Shown: piece by piece, positions 8,788-17,468 of the stretch | Position numbering within the stretch: position 1 is the first letter of the stretch | Layout: each line of letters opens with the position of its first letter | Translations under genes and position numbers: made by a program | Assembly: GCF_014836955.1 (NCBI RefSeq) | Contig: NZ_JACSPV010000005.1 | Span: 110,964 to 174,963, forward strand | Length of the DNA: 64,000 nucleotides | Origin: Bacillus norwichensis | GTDB lineage: Bacteria; Bacillota; Bacilli; Bacillales; Bacillaceae_C | Direction of reading: 5' to 3' | Notes under the pieces: generated by a model | Database searches by the model: none | What the model was told of the DNA's origin: nothing | What the model saw: the letters and a program-made list of their open reading frames with translations, nothing else

Positions 8788-8802
8788 CGCCGCAGAGAAG
8801 AA

Positions 8803-8850
8803 GGCTGTATAGTGATTCAGTAAAACTGATGACCTGTACAGCCCTTTTCT
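8803..8850 (+). terminator. Intrinsic terminator of uppP
   Basis: GGCTGTA...TACAGCC outer stem with an inner ATTCAGT/ACTGAT stem, followed by CTTTTCTG. It begins 16 bp after the uppP stop codon. Confidence 0.7.
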
Positions 8851-8910
8851 GTCTTTGTATACACAGACGTAGATCAATTCTTTTCTTCGTTCTAAATGTG
8901 CTCAAAGGCA

Positions 8911-9007
8911 AAAGCGCCTTGTTCAGTACAAACAAAAGGAGGCAGCCCTTCAGCCGCGCAGCAAAGCTGCTTATTTCAATTACATCATGAAAAACTTCCT
9001 TGAGCAT
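8911..9007 (+). repeat. Second dispersed repeat family, copy 1
   Basis: AGCAAAGCTGC followed by a near-identical 48-bp block shared with 61307-61355; weaker similarity (AAAAGCGC, GAGGCAG) extends upstream to about 8911. On the minus strand both copies encode FHDVIE and SSFA at matching positions, but in short frames without a ribosome binding site, so it is treated as a repeat rather than a gene. Confidence 0.7.
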
Positions 9008-9105
9008 TATATATAACTTGAAAAAAATAGTTACGCTTTATAATAGAAGAATTTGAAACAGGTGCATCAGGTTTCGGGCAGGATTTTCGTATCCTATTAA
9101 AGTTT

Positions 9106-9180
9106 GAACGAAAATCTTTGATTACGAAACTGAATCTAAGCATGTGCAACTGTTAAAAGGAAAACTTTAATCATTTATAT
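9106..9180 (+). repeat. Third dispersed repeat family, copy 1
   Basis: About 75 bp beginning ACGAAAATCTTTGATTACG that matches 30331-30410 at most positions, including the ATGCAAC/GTGCAAC and TTATAT blocks. Non-coding in both places. The rest of 8788-9238 contains only the second repeat and a terminator. Confidence 0.7.
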
Positions 9181-9194
9181 ATTTTCTTTCAAAA

Positions 9195-9222
9195 AAAAGA
9201 GCAAACGATTCGTTTGCTCTTT
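9195..9222 (-). terminator. Intrinsic terminator of the wrbA-like gene
   Basis: AGAGCAAACGATTCGTTTGCTCT perfect stem with a T-run on the minus strand, 17 bp after the stop codon of the wrbA-like gene. Confidence 0.85.
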
Positions 9223-9238
9223 CTGTCAATCACAAGGG

Positions 9239-9850
9239 TCATTGATTACCTTTTTTAACCCATTCTGCAACAGTAACTGTACGTTTTGCTTGGTGTTTTA
9301 CAGCTGCTTCAACATCCTCGATCATTTTTCCATCTTGACCGACTGTTACGCTTGTTCCATATGGATTTCCGCCTGCTCCGAAGGTAACTGGGTCAGTATA
9401 TCCAGGAGTTGCGATAATAGCACCCCAGTGCATCATAGAAGTGTAGAGGGATAACAAAGTAGCTTCTTGACCTCCATGTGGATTTTGTGCAGAAGTCATC
9501 GCACTGACTACTTTATTCACAGTTTTACCGCTTGCCCAAAGTCCGCCTTGAGTATCAAGGAATTGCTTCATTTGGGACGGCATATTTCCGAAACGCGTCG
9601 GTACACTGAAGATAATGGCATCTGCCCATTCAAGATCCTCAGAAGTAACGACTGGAACATCTTTAGTTGCATCGACAGTTGCTTTCCATGCTTCATTTCC
9701 TTCAATTACTGATGCAGGAGCTAATTCTTCAACTTTCAATACTTTTACTTCAGCGCCAGCTGCTTTAGCACCTTCTTCTGCCCACTTAGCTAACTGATAG
9801 TTTGTTCCACCCATACTGTAAAATACAACCGCTAATTTAACGTTTGACAT
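9239..9850 (-). CDS. wrbA: WrbA-family NAD(P)H:quinone oxidoreductase (type IV)
   Basis: Flavodoxin-like FMN enzyme, about 203 residues, that reduces quinones by two electrons and so avoids semiquinone radicals. The N-terminal phosphate loop is VFYSMGGTNYQLA; the FMN-contact blocks PTRFGNMPSQMKQFLD and TSAQNPHGGQEATL are typical of WrbA. The frame is open to 9907, but AAAGGAG lies 9 nt before the ATG at 9850. It sits beside mhqD and mhqO and has an MhqR-like operator at 9943-9960, so it probably belongs to the quinone/catechol stress response. Its own terminator follows. Confidence 0.9.
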   Translation of the reverse strand: MSNVKLAVVFYSMGGTNYQLAKWAEEGAKAAGAEVKVLKVEELAPASVIEGNEAWKATVDATKDVPVVTSEDLEWADAIIFSVPTRFGNMPSQMKQFLDTQGGLWASGKTVNKVVSAMTSAQNPHGGQEATLLSLYTSMMHWGAIIATPGYTDPVTFGAGGNPYGTSVTVGQDGKMIEDVEAAVKHQAKRTVTVAEWVKKGNQ

Positions 9851-9942
9851 CTCTTCCATCTCCTTTGATTTTCCAAATAGTTTGCTCCAAGAACCCATTG
9901 TTGCCACCCCTTCATTCCCAATTAATATATTACTATTTAATA

Positions 9943-9960
9943 TATCTCGATTTTGATATT
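9943..9960. promoter_or_regulatory. MhqR-like operator before the wrbA-like gene
   Basis: TATCTCGATTTTGATATT matches 14 of 18 positions of the MhqR consensus recalled from B. subtilis (TATCTCGAATTCGAGATA). It lies 93 bp upstream of the start codon and overlaps AT-rich promoter-like sequence. Confidence 0.6.
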
Positions 9961-10022
9961 TTTAACAGATTTATTTTTGGCACTTTCATCCAAAGTATGT
10001 GCTGATCAGAAGTAACGACGGC

Positions 10023-10627
10023 TCACGAAAGACTTGAATACCATTTACTAGCTGCTTCAACCTCTGAAGCAGTTAATTGGTGACCTCGATTCTCCCAATA
10101 AAGTTCTACTTGTGCCTTCGCCTGTTCCAATAACCCTTGTAGTTCTAACGATTCGGCCGATGGGCAAATAGGATCGTTGGTTCCGGCTGCAATAAACACA
10201 GATTTTCCGGATAAATCAGGAAGCTCTATGCCCCTTCTAGGAACCATAGGGTGATGAAGGATTGCCCCTTTCAAGGCGTCTTGATAATGGAATAATAGGC
10301 TCGCCGCGATATTGGCTCCGTTTGAGTAGCCAATCGCTATGATATTGTTGCGATCAAACTCATATTTTTCGGCAGCTTCATCTAGAAATTCATTTAGTTC
10401 CTTCGTCCGGAAAATAAGATCCTCTTCATCAAATATGCCTTCAGCCAGTCTTTTAAAGAAGCGCGGCATTCCATTTTCCAAGACATTCCCCGGACACTTA
10501 ATACAGAAGCGCCCTCATCAATTCTTCCTGCAAGGGGTAGTAAGTCCAACTCACTGCCACCAGTCCCATGCAGTAATAAAAGTGTTGGTTTATGTGGATC
10601 TTTTCCTTTATTGAATATATGTTTCAT
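10023..10627 (-). pseudogene. mhqD: mhqD-like carboxylesterase/hydrolase, single-base frameshift
   Basis: Alpha/beta hydrolase of the phospholipase/carboxylesterase family. The N-terminal part (from the ATG at 10627 with GGAGGGAG upstream) reads MKHIFNKGKDPHKPTLLLLH and reaches ASVLSVRG; the rest, including the nucleophile elbow GYSNGANIAA, the acid in AGTNDPICP and the His in ENRGHQLT, continues in another frame from about 10490. Lack of one A in GGGGAATG near 10488 (GGGGAAATG would restore Gly-Asn and the frame) explains the break. Everything else is intact, so this is either a very recent mutation or a base-calling error. It lies directly downstream of mhqO on the same strand, as in a two-gene MhqR-controlled unit. 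Confidence 0.85.
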
Positions 10628-10707
10628 TATGACTCTCCCTCCAAAGCATGAGCCTTCACTGGAGGCTAGACAGCCCCCAGTCAGCTCGTTTTCATTCAAA
10701 ACATAAA

Positions 10708-11649
10708 TTATTTGTCTAAGTTACGGACTTCGATCGGTATCAAACTGCGTTTAAGATAGTCTCTATATTGTTCGTATTGCTCAGGCAGCATTAAGCCCTC
10801 ACCCATTGTTTCCTGTGATTCATCATGAGCAAACCCAGGAGGATCAGTCGCAATCTCGAATAATATTTCTCCATGTTCTCTGAAGTAAATGGCATTGAAG
10901 TAATTTCGATCTTGAACAGGAGTAACACCATAGCCATTGTCAGCAACATATTTTTGCCATTCCAGTTGATCATTGTCATCGCTGGCTCTCCATGCGATGT
11001 GATGAACTGTCCCAACACCCATTTGCCCTCTTTGTGTACGATCGACTTTTAGATCAATGATATTTCCAATATCAGCTAAAGAGCGGAAGCGGCTGTAGTC
11101 TCCTTCTTGACCTATCAATTCCAGTCCCATTACTTTTTCCAGCAATTCTGCTGTTTTTTCAGGCTTAGTTGAGTATAGGGTCGCACCACCAAAACCTTTG
11201 ATAGCGACATCTGGAGTCACATCTCCAAAAGTCCAGGAATTAATTTCTCCTTCTTCCCGCTCAACAATTTCTAAATGTAATCCATGTGGGTCATCGAATT
11301 GTAAGTACTGCTCATTAAAACGTTCGCTTTTGCTAAAAGAGATATTGAATTTCTCCAATCTTTGTTCCCAAAATTTCATGGCTCCTTTAGGCACTACATA
11401 ACTAGTCACACCTACTTGACCGCCGCCAATTTTTCCTTGACGCGCTCCTACCCATGGGAAGAAGGTAATGATTGTTCCTGGTTTTCCACCTTCATTACCA
11501 AAATATAAATGGTACGTTTCTGGGTCATCAAAGTTGACCGTTTGTTTTACTAAACGTAAACCAAGCACTCCTGCATAAAAATCTACGTTCTCTTGCGGAT
11601 GGCCTACAATTGCTGTAATGTGGTGAATTCCCATTGTTCTTTTAGTCAT
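10708..11649 (-). CDS. mhqO: Ring-cleaving dioxygenase of the glyoxalase/vicinal-oxygen-chelate family, MhqO-like
   Basis: About 313 residues with two vicinal-oxygen-chelate modules. Metal ligands are expected in GIHHITAIVGHP (first module), VHHIAWRASDD and FREHGEILFEIATD (second module). Relatives MhqA/MhqE/MhqO are hydroquinone- or catechol-cleaving enzymes induced by quinone stress under MhqR. The open frame extends to a TTG at 11664, but that stretch contains the GGAGG that serves the ATG at 11649. Followed by the frameshifted mhqD; preceded by an MhqR-like half-operator at 11789 and the mhqR gene. Confidence 0.88.
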   Translation of the reverse strand: MTKRTMGIHHITAIVGHPQENVDFYAGVLGLRLVKQTVNFDDPETYHLYFGNEGGKPGTIITFFPWVGARQGKIGGGQVGVTSYVVPKGAMKFWEQRLEKFNISFSKSERFNEQYLQFDDPHGLHLEIVEREEGEINSWTFGDVTPDVAIKGFGGATLYSTKPEKTAELLEKVMGLELIGQEGDYSRFRSLADIGNIIDLKVDRTQRGQMGVGTVHHIAWRASDDNDQLEWQKYVADNGYGVTPVQDRNYFNAIYFREHGEILFEIATDPPGFAHDESQETMGEGLMLPEQYEQYRDYLKRSLIPIEVRNLDK

Positions 11650-11788
11650 TTCTTTTCCCTCCAAATTTATATAATCAAAGCTATGTCTTATCTTGTATTA
11701 ACAACTTGGCTGCTTGAGAAACATTTCTTATGGCTTCATCTTTCTCCCCCACAATTCCTTAATTGGCAAACATTATAACCAATTGATA

Positions 11789-11806
11789 TATTATGAATTA
11801 GAGATA
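11789..11806. promoter_or_regulatory. Degenerate MhqR-like operator before mhqO
   Basis: TATTATGAATTAGAGATA keeps a near-perfect right half (GAATTAGAGATA against GAATTCGAGATA) and a poor left half, 14 of 18 overall. It lies between mhqR and mhqO, about 140 bp before the mhqO start. Confidence 0.45.
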
Positions 11807-11822
11807 AATGTTTATAAAAAAA

Positions 11823-12278
11823 TTATACATTCTGTGCATACTGCCCTAACTTTTTTAATTGTTTAATCATAACCTTTTTTTCTTCCGTCGTTAGGCCTGC
11901 ACAGATCTCTTTCAATGCCAATTTATGTTCTGGAAAAACAGCATCCAGCAAATCTGTTCCGGCTTGGGTAATAGTCGCATAGGTGATACGTCGATCTTCC
12001 GGACAAGCCTTTCTCTGTATCAATTTTTTCTTTTCCAGCTTATCCACTACATACGTCATACTGCTACTTGCGATCAAAACCTTCTCACCAATTTTTTGTA
12101 TCGGCTGCTCACCTTTACTATAAATCATCTCCAGAACAGCAAATTCCGTTGGATTTAATCCTAAGGACTTAATCTCTTCTTCCACACTTTTCTTTATTGC
12201 ATTTAAAGCTCTTGTTAAAACAATAAATAATCTCAGGGACAATTCTTCCTCAGTTTGCGCTTGGATTTTATCGTCCAT
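11823..12278 (-). CDS. mhqR: MarR-family repressor, MhqR-like
   Basis: 151-residue winged-helix MarR protein. The DNA-binding region covers about residues 50-110 (ASSSMTYVVDKLEKKKLIQR recognition helix, then the wing KACPEDRRITYATIT). In B. subtilis MhqR represses quinone-detoxifying dioxygenases, hydrolases and reductases until electrophiles appear; the same kinds of genes are adjacent here. A near-perfect MhqR palindrome lies 18 bp before its start, implying autoregulation. Unlike Cys-sensing YodB-type regulators, only one cysteine (in KACPEDRR) is visible. Confidence 0.85.
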   Translation of the reverse strand: MDDKIQAQTEEELSLRLFIVLTRALNAIKKSVEEEIKSLGLNPTEFAVLEMIYSKGEQPIQKIGEKVLIASSSMTYVVDKLEKKKLIQRKACPEDRRITYATITQAGTDLLDAVFPEHKLALKEICAGLTTEEKKVMIKQLKKLGQYAQNV

Positions 12279-12296
12279 TAATACCAGTCCTTCTTT

Positions 12297-12314
12297 TATC
12301 TCGATTTCGAGATA
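12297..12314. promoter_or_regulatory. MhqR operator at the mhqR promoter
   Basis: TATCTCGATTTCGAGATA is an almost perfect palindrome and matches 17 of 18 positions of the recalled B. subtilis MhqR consensus. It lies 18 bp upstream of mhqR and overlaps its likely promoter. Confidence 0.8.
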
Positions 12315-12409
12315 ATTATATAATGAACTATTTCCTTTGTCAACTCCATTTTAAGAATCAATATTTTGAAGGCGACGCTGTGATCCGGAATGACTTTTTA
12401 CAGAAAAAT

Positions 12410-12447
12410 AAAAGGCCTGAACAATACTAACATGATTCAGACCTTTT
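12410..12447 (-). terminator. Terminator of the BCCT transporter gene
   Basis: AAAAGGcCTGAA...TTCAGaCCTTTT stem, 25 bp after the transporter stop codon; gives a T-run on the minus strand and also on the plus strand. Confidence 0.7.
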
Positions 12448-12472
12448 ACTCGGTTATTTCTTTCAGTTGACC

Positions 12473-14026
12473 TTACGCTTTTTTCCTTGCCTGTTGCTCT
12501 TCTAAATCTATTACAAGTTCCTTTCCTTCTTTTTCGCTATTTTTCATCAAAATCAGCTCGTTATTCAATCCTTTATAGGTTGAATAACACATAACTAACA
12601 TCATAACGGATAACGGGACAGCTGCTGCGACGAGTGCAGATTGCAACCCTTGCAATCCTCCTGTCACAATAAGGACAATTGAAATGCCTGCAATGACAGC
12701 TCCCCAAACAATCTTTGTCCTAGTTTTTGGATTAGGATTTCCATTTTCACTAATCATTCCTAAAACGAAGACTGCCGAATTCGCTGATGTAATGAAGAAA
12801 ATCAGTACAAGCACCATTGCGAGGATACTTAGAAAAGTACTCATTGGGAAATACTCGAAGAATTTAAATAAAGCAGACGTGACGTCTGAAGATACCGCGT
12901 TTGCAAGTTCAGTCGCTCCATCAATTTGGATAAGGTGAATAGCAGATCCTCCCATAGTCGCAAACCAGAAGAATGAACCAACTACCGGAATGAATACCGC
13001 TCCCATCATGAATTCCTTAATCGTCCGCCCTTTTGAAATTCTGGCAACAAAGCTGCCCACAAGTGGTGCCCATGCAATCCACCAGCCGAAGTAAAATAAT
13101 GTCCAACTCGCAATCCAAGAGCCATCATTATAGGGTTCTGTTCGGAAAGACATGCCAATGAAATTTTGTGCATAATCGCCAATTCCTTGGAAAAATATTT
13201 TAAAAATACTTTGAGTCGGCCCAAGAAATAAGATTAATCCAAGTAAAGCAAACGCCAATAACATGTTTAAATTCGATAGATGTTTCATTGCGCCTTGAAG
13301 ACCTGATACCGTTGAACCTACGTAGATCAATGTAACAGCCAGAACAATGAATATTTGCACGCTAAAATTAACAGGTAATCCCCAAAGAACATTGACTCCA
13401 CTGTTTACTTGCAATGTTCCGAAACCCAGGGAAGTTGCAATTCCTATTACAATAGAAAGAATAACAATAATATCAATCGTTTTACCGAATTTCCCACGAA
13501 TTTTGTCCCCAACCAAAGGGTAAAAAACTGAACTTAATGAAGCAGGAAGCTTTTTTCTATATTGGAAAAAGGCAAGAGATACCCCTACCAATGCGTAACA
13601 GGCCCATGCGGATACGCCCCAGTGTAAGTAAACAAACTGCATGGCAAGCTTAGCCGATTCCTCTGAGGAACCATTTCCAAATGGAGGGTCAATATAATAG
13701 GATACGGGTTCAGCTACTCCCCAAAACACTAAGCTGATTCCAATTGAAGCACTGAATAACATTCCAACCCAAGTTGCTGTTTTATATTCCGGGCGATCAG
13801 AGTCTTCTCCTAATCTAATATGACCAAACTTTGAAAGCCCTACGTACATACAGAAAGCAAAAAATACAAATACACTTCCTAAGATAAACCATCCCAAGTT
13901 ATTATAAATAAACGATAACGATGAAGTGGAAAATTTCTCCACCTGCTTTGGAATAAAAACACCAAGACTAATCAAAAATAGACTGAAAGCTAATGAGATA
14001 TAAAAGACTGCTTTCTTTCCCTTCAT
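12473..14026 (-). CDS. BCCT-family betaine/carnitine/choline transporter
   Basis: Integral membrane secondary transporter of 517 residues with about 12 transmembrane helices. BCCT hallmarks are the substrate-binding aromatic region FYFGWWIAWAPLVGSFVARISKGRTIKEF near residue 320 and GMLFSASIGISLVFWGVAEP near residue 95. The latter lacks the GMG.G glycines of strict sodium-coupled betaine carriers, here reading ASIGISL. AGGAG lies before the ATG. Position beside a CntA-like oxygenase and D-malate-type dehydrogenase makes carnitine or a related betaine the likely substrate (inference). It is separated from those genes by two repeats and a gene remnant, so it is probably transcribed on its own. 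Confidence 0.9.
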   Translation of the reverse strand: MKGKKAVFYISLAFSLFLISLGVFIPKQVEKFSTSSLSFIYNNLGWFILGSVFVFFAFCMYVGLSKFGHIRLGEDSDRPEYKTATWVGMLFSASIGISLVFWGVAEPVSYYIDPPFGNGSSEESAKLAMQFVYLHWGVSAWACYALVGVSLAFFQYRKKLPASLSSVFYPLVGDKIRGKFGKTIDIIVILSIVIGIATSLGFGTLQVNSGVNVLWGLPVNFSVQIFIVLAVTLIYVGSTVSGLQGAMKHLSNLNMLLAFALLGLILFLGPTQSIFKIFFQGIGDYAQNFIGMSFRTEPYNDGSWIASWTLFYFGWWIAWAPLVGSFVARISKGRTIKEFMMGAVFIPVVGSFFWFATMGGSAIHLIQIDGATELANAVSSDVTSALFKFFEYFPMSTFLSILAMVLVLIFFITSANSAVFVLGMISENGNPNPKTRTKIVWGAVIAGISIVLIVTGGLQGLQSALVAAAVPLSVMMLVMCYSTYKGLNNELILMKNSEKEGKELVIDLEEQQARKKA

Positions 14027-14064
14027 ATTAACACTCCTATTGTTTTTATATATTCCCTCTTAAG

Positions 14065-14247
14065 CAAATGCACCTTGGCCTATTTGCGCCCAGACTTTAT
14101 CGAGCCCCTCTCAATACATTTCATCTAAAAATCTGTGGCCTCCACCAGAAGCTTTCACTTTATTCAGCCGGAGTTCACCTCCTCACTGAATGGAATCATC
14201 TGCATTCATCTCACCACTTATAGAAGTGAGAGCTGAATGAAGTTAAA
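14065..14247 (+). repeat. Dispersed palindromic repeat, copy B
   Basis: About 180 bp copy in the 5' region of the BCCT gene, from CACCTTGGCCTATTTGCGCC to GCTGAATGAAGTTAAA. The central part is degenerate (GTTCACCTCCTCACTGAATG). Same orientation as all other copies. Confidence 0.85.
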
Positions 14248-14342
14248 CGAAGCTTACAATAATATTTGTAAGCGTTTACCATCGAATCTTTAGTTATAAA
14301 GAGTATAGGTAAGTTTTTTATAAAGCTATCCAGAAAGCTTAA

Positions 14343-14628
14343 TCAAATTGGGTGGGATCATTCTTACCGCTTCCTGTAAAAGGGGCACTTTTCCTCGAAA
14401 CAACTTTGATCAGATCCACTCATTTATGGGAGCCTTTCTCCAAGATGAATGGCCGACCCAGTTCATTTCCTCCAATCGCGGGAAACTTTCTGCGAGATCG
14501 ACGACCGTCTCAGTCTACTTCCTCTAAAATGGCCTCTATTCTTCAAGGTAAAAAGCCATTTTGATTGGCCCACCAATAAAGGTCATTAATACCGCACCCA
14601 CTTCAAAGATGGCAGAAATACCTCCGTC
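14343..14628 (-). pseudogene. Decayed gene fragment(s), minus strand
   Basis: Between repeats B and C the minus strand has a stretch reading GGISAIFEVGAVLMTFIGGP and ending at a stop at 14536, then in another frame EAILEEVD, stop, KFPAIGGNELGRPFILEKGS, stop, VDLIKVVSRKSAPFTGSG. Protein-like composition interrupted by two in-frame TGA codons and a frame change suggests a degraded gene. The first block resembles the C-terminal helices of carboxymuconolactone decarboxylase/AhpD-like proteins, but this is a weak impression and the parent family is not identified. Confidence 0.4.
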
Positions 14629-14634
14629 CCCTTA

Positions 14635-14824
14635 ATCAAATTCGCCTTGGCCTATTTGCGCCCAGATTTTTCGAGCCGTCGCTCGATAAATTCCCTCTAA
14701 AAATCTGTGGCATCTGCCGGAGGCTTTCACTTTATTCAGCCGAGTTTGAACCCCCACTGGATGGAACACCTATATGCATTCACCACTTAGAGAAGTGGGT
14801 GACTTCGGCTGAATAAAGTTTAAA
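14635..14824 (+). repeat. Dispersed palindromic repeat, copy C
   Basis: About 190 bp, one of the best preserved copies: AATTCGCCTTGGCCTATTTG start, GAGCCGTCGCTCGATAAA hairpin, GTTTGAACCCCCACTGGATG centre, CACCACTTAGAGAAGTGGGTG hairpin and CTGAATAAAGTT end. Lies downstream of the malate-dehydrogenase-like gene. The remaining bases to 14915 show no feature. Confidence 0.9.
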
Positions 14825-14915
14825 TTAAGCTTCCATTCAGGTTGACTATTACGAAATTTTCAACGCATTGAAAGAACGTTTTAAACCGATTTTTCTTGAT
14901 GGCCTGAATATTTTC

Positions 14916-16004
14916 TTATCCTAAAACTTTTCTCTTTATTTGAGAAGTCAAAATTTCCACCATCTTCTCTCCTACTTCGGAAGTAGTAGCCGTTCCTCCC
15001 ATATCGGGTGTAAGAAACTCTTTTGTGGAGAGCAACTCTTCAATTCCAGAAGCGATTGCTTTTCCATACTCTTTATATCCAAAGAAATCTAGCATTTGAC
15101 TAGCAGACCAAATAGTTGCCAGCGGATTGCTCAAACCCTTCCCGGCTATATCAGGAGCTGATCCGTGGACCGGTTCAAACATTGATGGATATCTTCTTTC
15201 CGGATTGATGTTGGCACCTGCGGCAAGTCCAATGCCGCCGGCGATAGCTGCTCCAACATCAGTCAAGATATCACCGAATAAATTGGAAGTAACGATGATT
15301 TCAAATCGTTTCGGATCAGTTATCATCAGCATCGCCGCCGCATCAACAAGATAAGAGGCTGTTTTTACTTCTGGATAATCCAAGCTTACTTCTTCGAACA
15401 CTTCATCCCAGAAAACCATCGAATAATTCAGAGCATTTGCTTTAGAAATACTTGTAAGTGTCTTTCCTTCCCTTTTAGCGACTTCAAAAGCATAACGGAT
15501 GATACGTTCTGTCCCTTTACGGGAAAATACAGCATTTTGCAATACAACTTCGTTATCTTGACCCTTGAAAAGCCAATCACCAGCCCCAGCGTATTCTCCT
15601 TCGGTATTCTCGCGAATGAACAACATATCGATCTCATCGTTTTTAACATTGGCTAAAGCGGAATGAGCTCCATGCAATAATTGAACGGGACGAAGATTAA
15701 CGTATTGATCAAAGCTTTTACGAATCACTAACAGTAAGTCCCATAAAGAAATGTGATCAGGGACGCCTGGAAACCCGACTGCCCCTAAATAAATGGCGGC
15801 AAAGTCCTTTAGCTGATCAATACCGTCATCATCCATCATTTTTCCATGCTTCGTGTAAAATTCGCATCCCCACGGGAAGTATGTGAAATCAAATTCGAAG
15901 CTTGAATCAAGCTCGGCTATTTTATTTAATACTTTAACACCTTCATTGATGACTTCCGGACCGATCCCGTCACCCGGAATTACCGCTATTCTATAAGTTT
16001 TCAT
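14916..16004 (-). CDS. D-malate/tartrate dehydrogenase (decarboxylating), TtuC/YcsA family
   Basis: NAD-dependent beta-decarboxylating dehydrogenase of 362 residues in the isocitrate/isopropylmalate dehydrogenase family. Visible are the N-terminal IPGDGIGPEV, the substrate-binding region VNLRPVQLLHG, FIRENTEGEYAG, the metal-binding aspartates in TSNLFGDILTDVGAAIAGGIG and the cofactor loop FEPVHGSAPDIAGKG. Family members oxidise D-malate to pyruvate and CO2 or act on tartrate. As last gene after the oxygenase and aldehyde dehydrogenase it fits the final step of carnitine degradation, D-malate to pyruvate. Start ATG with GAGGGACAGG just upstream; 15 bp behind the aldehyde dehydrogenase. Confidence 0.85.
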   Translation of the reverse strand: MKTYRIAVIPGDGIGPEVINEGVKVLNKIAELDSSFEFDFTYFPWGCEFYTKHGKMMDDDGIDQLKDFAAIYLGAVGFPGVPDHISLWDLLLVIRKSFDQYVNLRPVQLLHGAHSALANVKNDEIDMLFIRENTEGEYAGAGDWLFKGQDNEVVLQNAVFSRKGTERIIRYAFEVAKREGKTLTSISKANALNYSMVFWDEVFEEVSLDYPEVKTASYLVDAAAMLMITDPKRFEIIVTSNLFGDILTDVGAAIAGGIGLAAGANINPERRYPSMFEPVHGSAPDIAGKGLSNPLATIWSASQMLDFFGYKEYGKAIASGIEELLSTKEFLTPDMGGTATTSEVGEKMVEILTSQIKRKVLG

Positions 16005-16019
16005 GCCTGTCCCTCATTC

Positions 16020-17468
16020 TTAACTTTGATTCCAAACAACCAATTTCATTTCCGTCATTTCTTCCACCGCATATTTAACGCCTTCACGGCCGGTTCCACT
16101 GTTTTTTACGCCGCCGTACGGCATTTGATCCACTCTAAATGTCGGCACATCATTGACAATAACCCCGCCAACATACAGTTTTTTTACTGCTTGCATGGCA
16201 TTTTTTATATTGTTAGTATAAATTCCGGCTTGAAGTCCGAAACGGGAGTCATTGACATAGCCGATAGCTTCCTCAACAGACCCTACTTTATTAATCACAA
16301 CGACTGGTGCAAACACTTCCTGGCAAGATACTTTTAAATCAGAAGCGGCATCCGTAATAATCGTTGGCTCAAGTATTCTACCAGTCAGCTTTCCTCCGGT
16401 TCTGATAGTCGCCTGTTCTTTTGCTTCAGCAATCCACGCCAATGCACGATCTGTATCATCTTGGGAGATTAAAGCAGAAATATCTGTTTCGGGATCAAGT
16501 GGATCTCCAACTTTCAACTGTTTTGCTGCTTCGGCAAACTTAGATACAAACTCTTCGTACACTTCCTCATGAACATATACACGTTGCAGGGAAATACATA
16601 CTTGCCCTTGGTTGGAGAATGCTCCCATAATACATCGATCAATAATGGAATCTATCACTACATCTTTATCGATAATGAGTGCTGAGTTGGATCCAAGCTC
16701 AAGTGTTGTCTTTTTCAAACCGGCTTTATTTCGGATACCAATTCCAACACTCGGGCTGCCGGTAAACGTAACCATATTTACACGGTCATCTTCAACAATG
16801 GCCTCTCCTACCACTCTTCCAGAGCCTGTTACTACATTTAGTACTCCTGCCGGAAGTCCAGCTTCTTCAAAAACCTCTGCAATAAAGAGAGCAGATAACG
16901 GAGTTTGTGAAGCAGGTTTTAAAACAATCGTATTTCCCGCCGCGATCGCCGGTCCCACCTTATGCGCTACTAAATTCATCGGAAAATTAAACGGCGTAAT
17001 CGCTCCAACCACTCCGATGGGCTCTCTTACGGTGTAACCAAAACGACCTGCTCCGCTCTCCGCTGCGTCAAACGGAATCGTTTCTCCATGAATTCTTTTT
17101 GCTTCTTCAGCAGCAAACTTATATGTCTCTATCGTTCTCGCTACTTCGGCTTTGGCAAAAACAATCGGTTTTGCTGCCTCAAAAGCGATGATTTTTGCTG
17201 CTTCATCTGCTTTATCTCTTAGAATAGTGACAGCCTTTTCCAAAATTTCTGCCCGCTCAAAAGCAGTCATGTTGCCAATGATTGAACGAGCTTCACTGGC
17301 ACTATTGATTGCATCAAGCGTCTGCTTCTTGCTCGCTGCCGCGATTTGAGCGATCTCTTCACCCGAATAGGGAGAATAGAGAGGGGTGTAGCTTAATGCT
17401 GCCACCCGCTCGCCATTGATGATTAACGACCTTTTTTCTGATTTCACATCACTTTGAACCTTACTCAT
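16020..17468 (-). CDS. Aldehyde dehydrogenase, probable malic semialdehyde dehydrogenase
   Basis: NAD(P)-dependent aldehyde dehydrogenase, 482 residues. GAITPFNFPMNLVAHKVGPA marks the cofactor fold, the general base is in LELGSNSALI and the nucleophilic Cys in FSNQGQVCISLQRV. The start is taken as the ATG at 17468, which overlaps the oxygenase stop by 8 bp (ATGAGTAA) with GGAGG 7 nt upstream; the frame itself opens further at 17540 inside the oxygenase gene. The tight overlap implies translational coupling to the oxygenase. Cleavage of carnitine by a CntA-type enzyme yields malic semialdehyde, so oxidation of that to malate is the expected job; this is inferred from context. Confidence 0.85.
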   Translation of the reverse strand: MSKVQSDVKSEKRSLIINGERVAALSYTPLYSPYSGEEIAQIAAASKKQTLDAINSASEARSIIGNMTAFERAEILEKAVTILRDKADEAAKIIAFEAAKPIVFAKAEVARTIETYKFAAEEAKRIHGETIPFDAAESGAGRFGYTVREPIGVVGAITPFNFPMNLVAHKVGPAIAAGNTIVLKPASQTPLSALFIAEVFEEAGLPAGVLNVVTGSGRVVGEAIVEDDRVNMVTFTGSPSVGIGIRNKAGLKKTTLELGSNSALIIDKDVVIDSIIDRCIMGAFSNQGQVCISLQRVYVHEEVYEEFVSKFAEAAKQLKVGDPLDPETDISALISQDDTDRALAWIAEAKEQATIRTGGKLTGRILEPTIITDAASDLKVSCQEVFAPVVVINKVGSVEEAIGYVNDSRFGLQAGIYTNNIKNAMQAVKKLYVGGVIVNDVPTFRVDQMPYGGVKNSGTGREGVKYAVEEMTEMKLVVWNQS

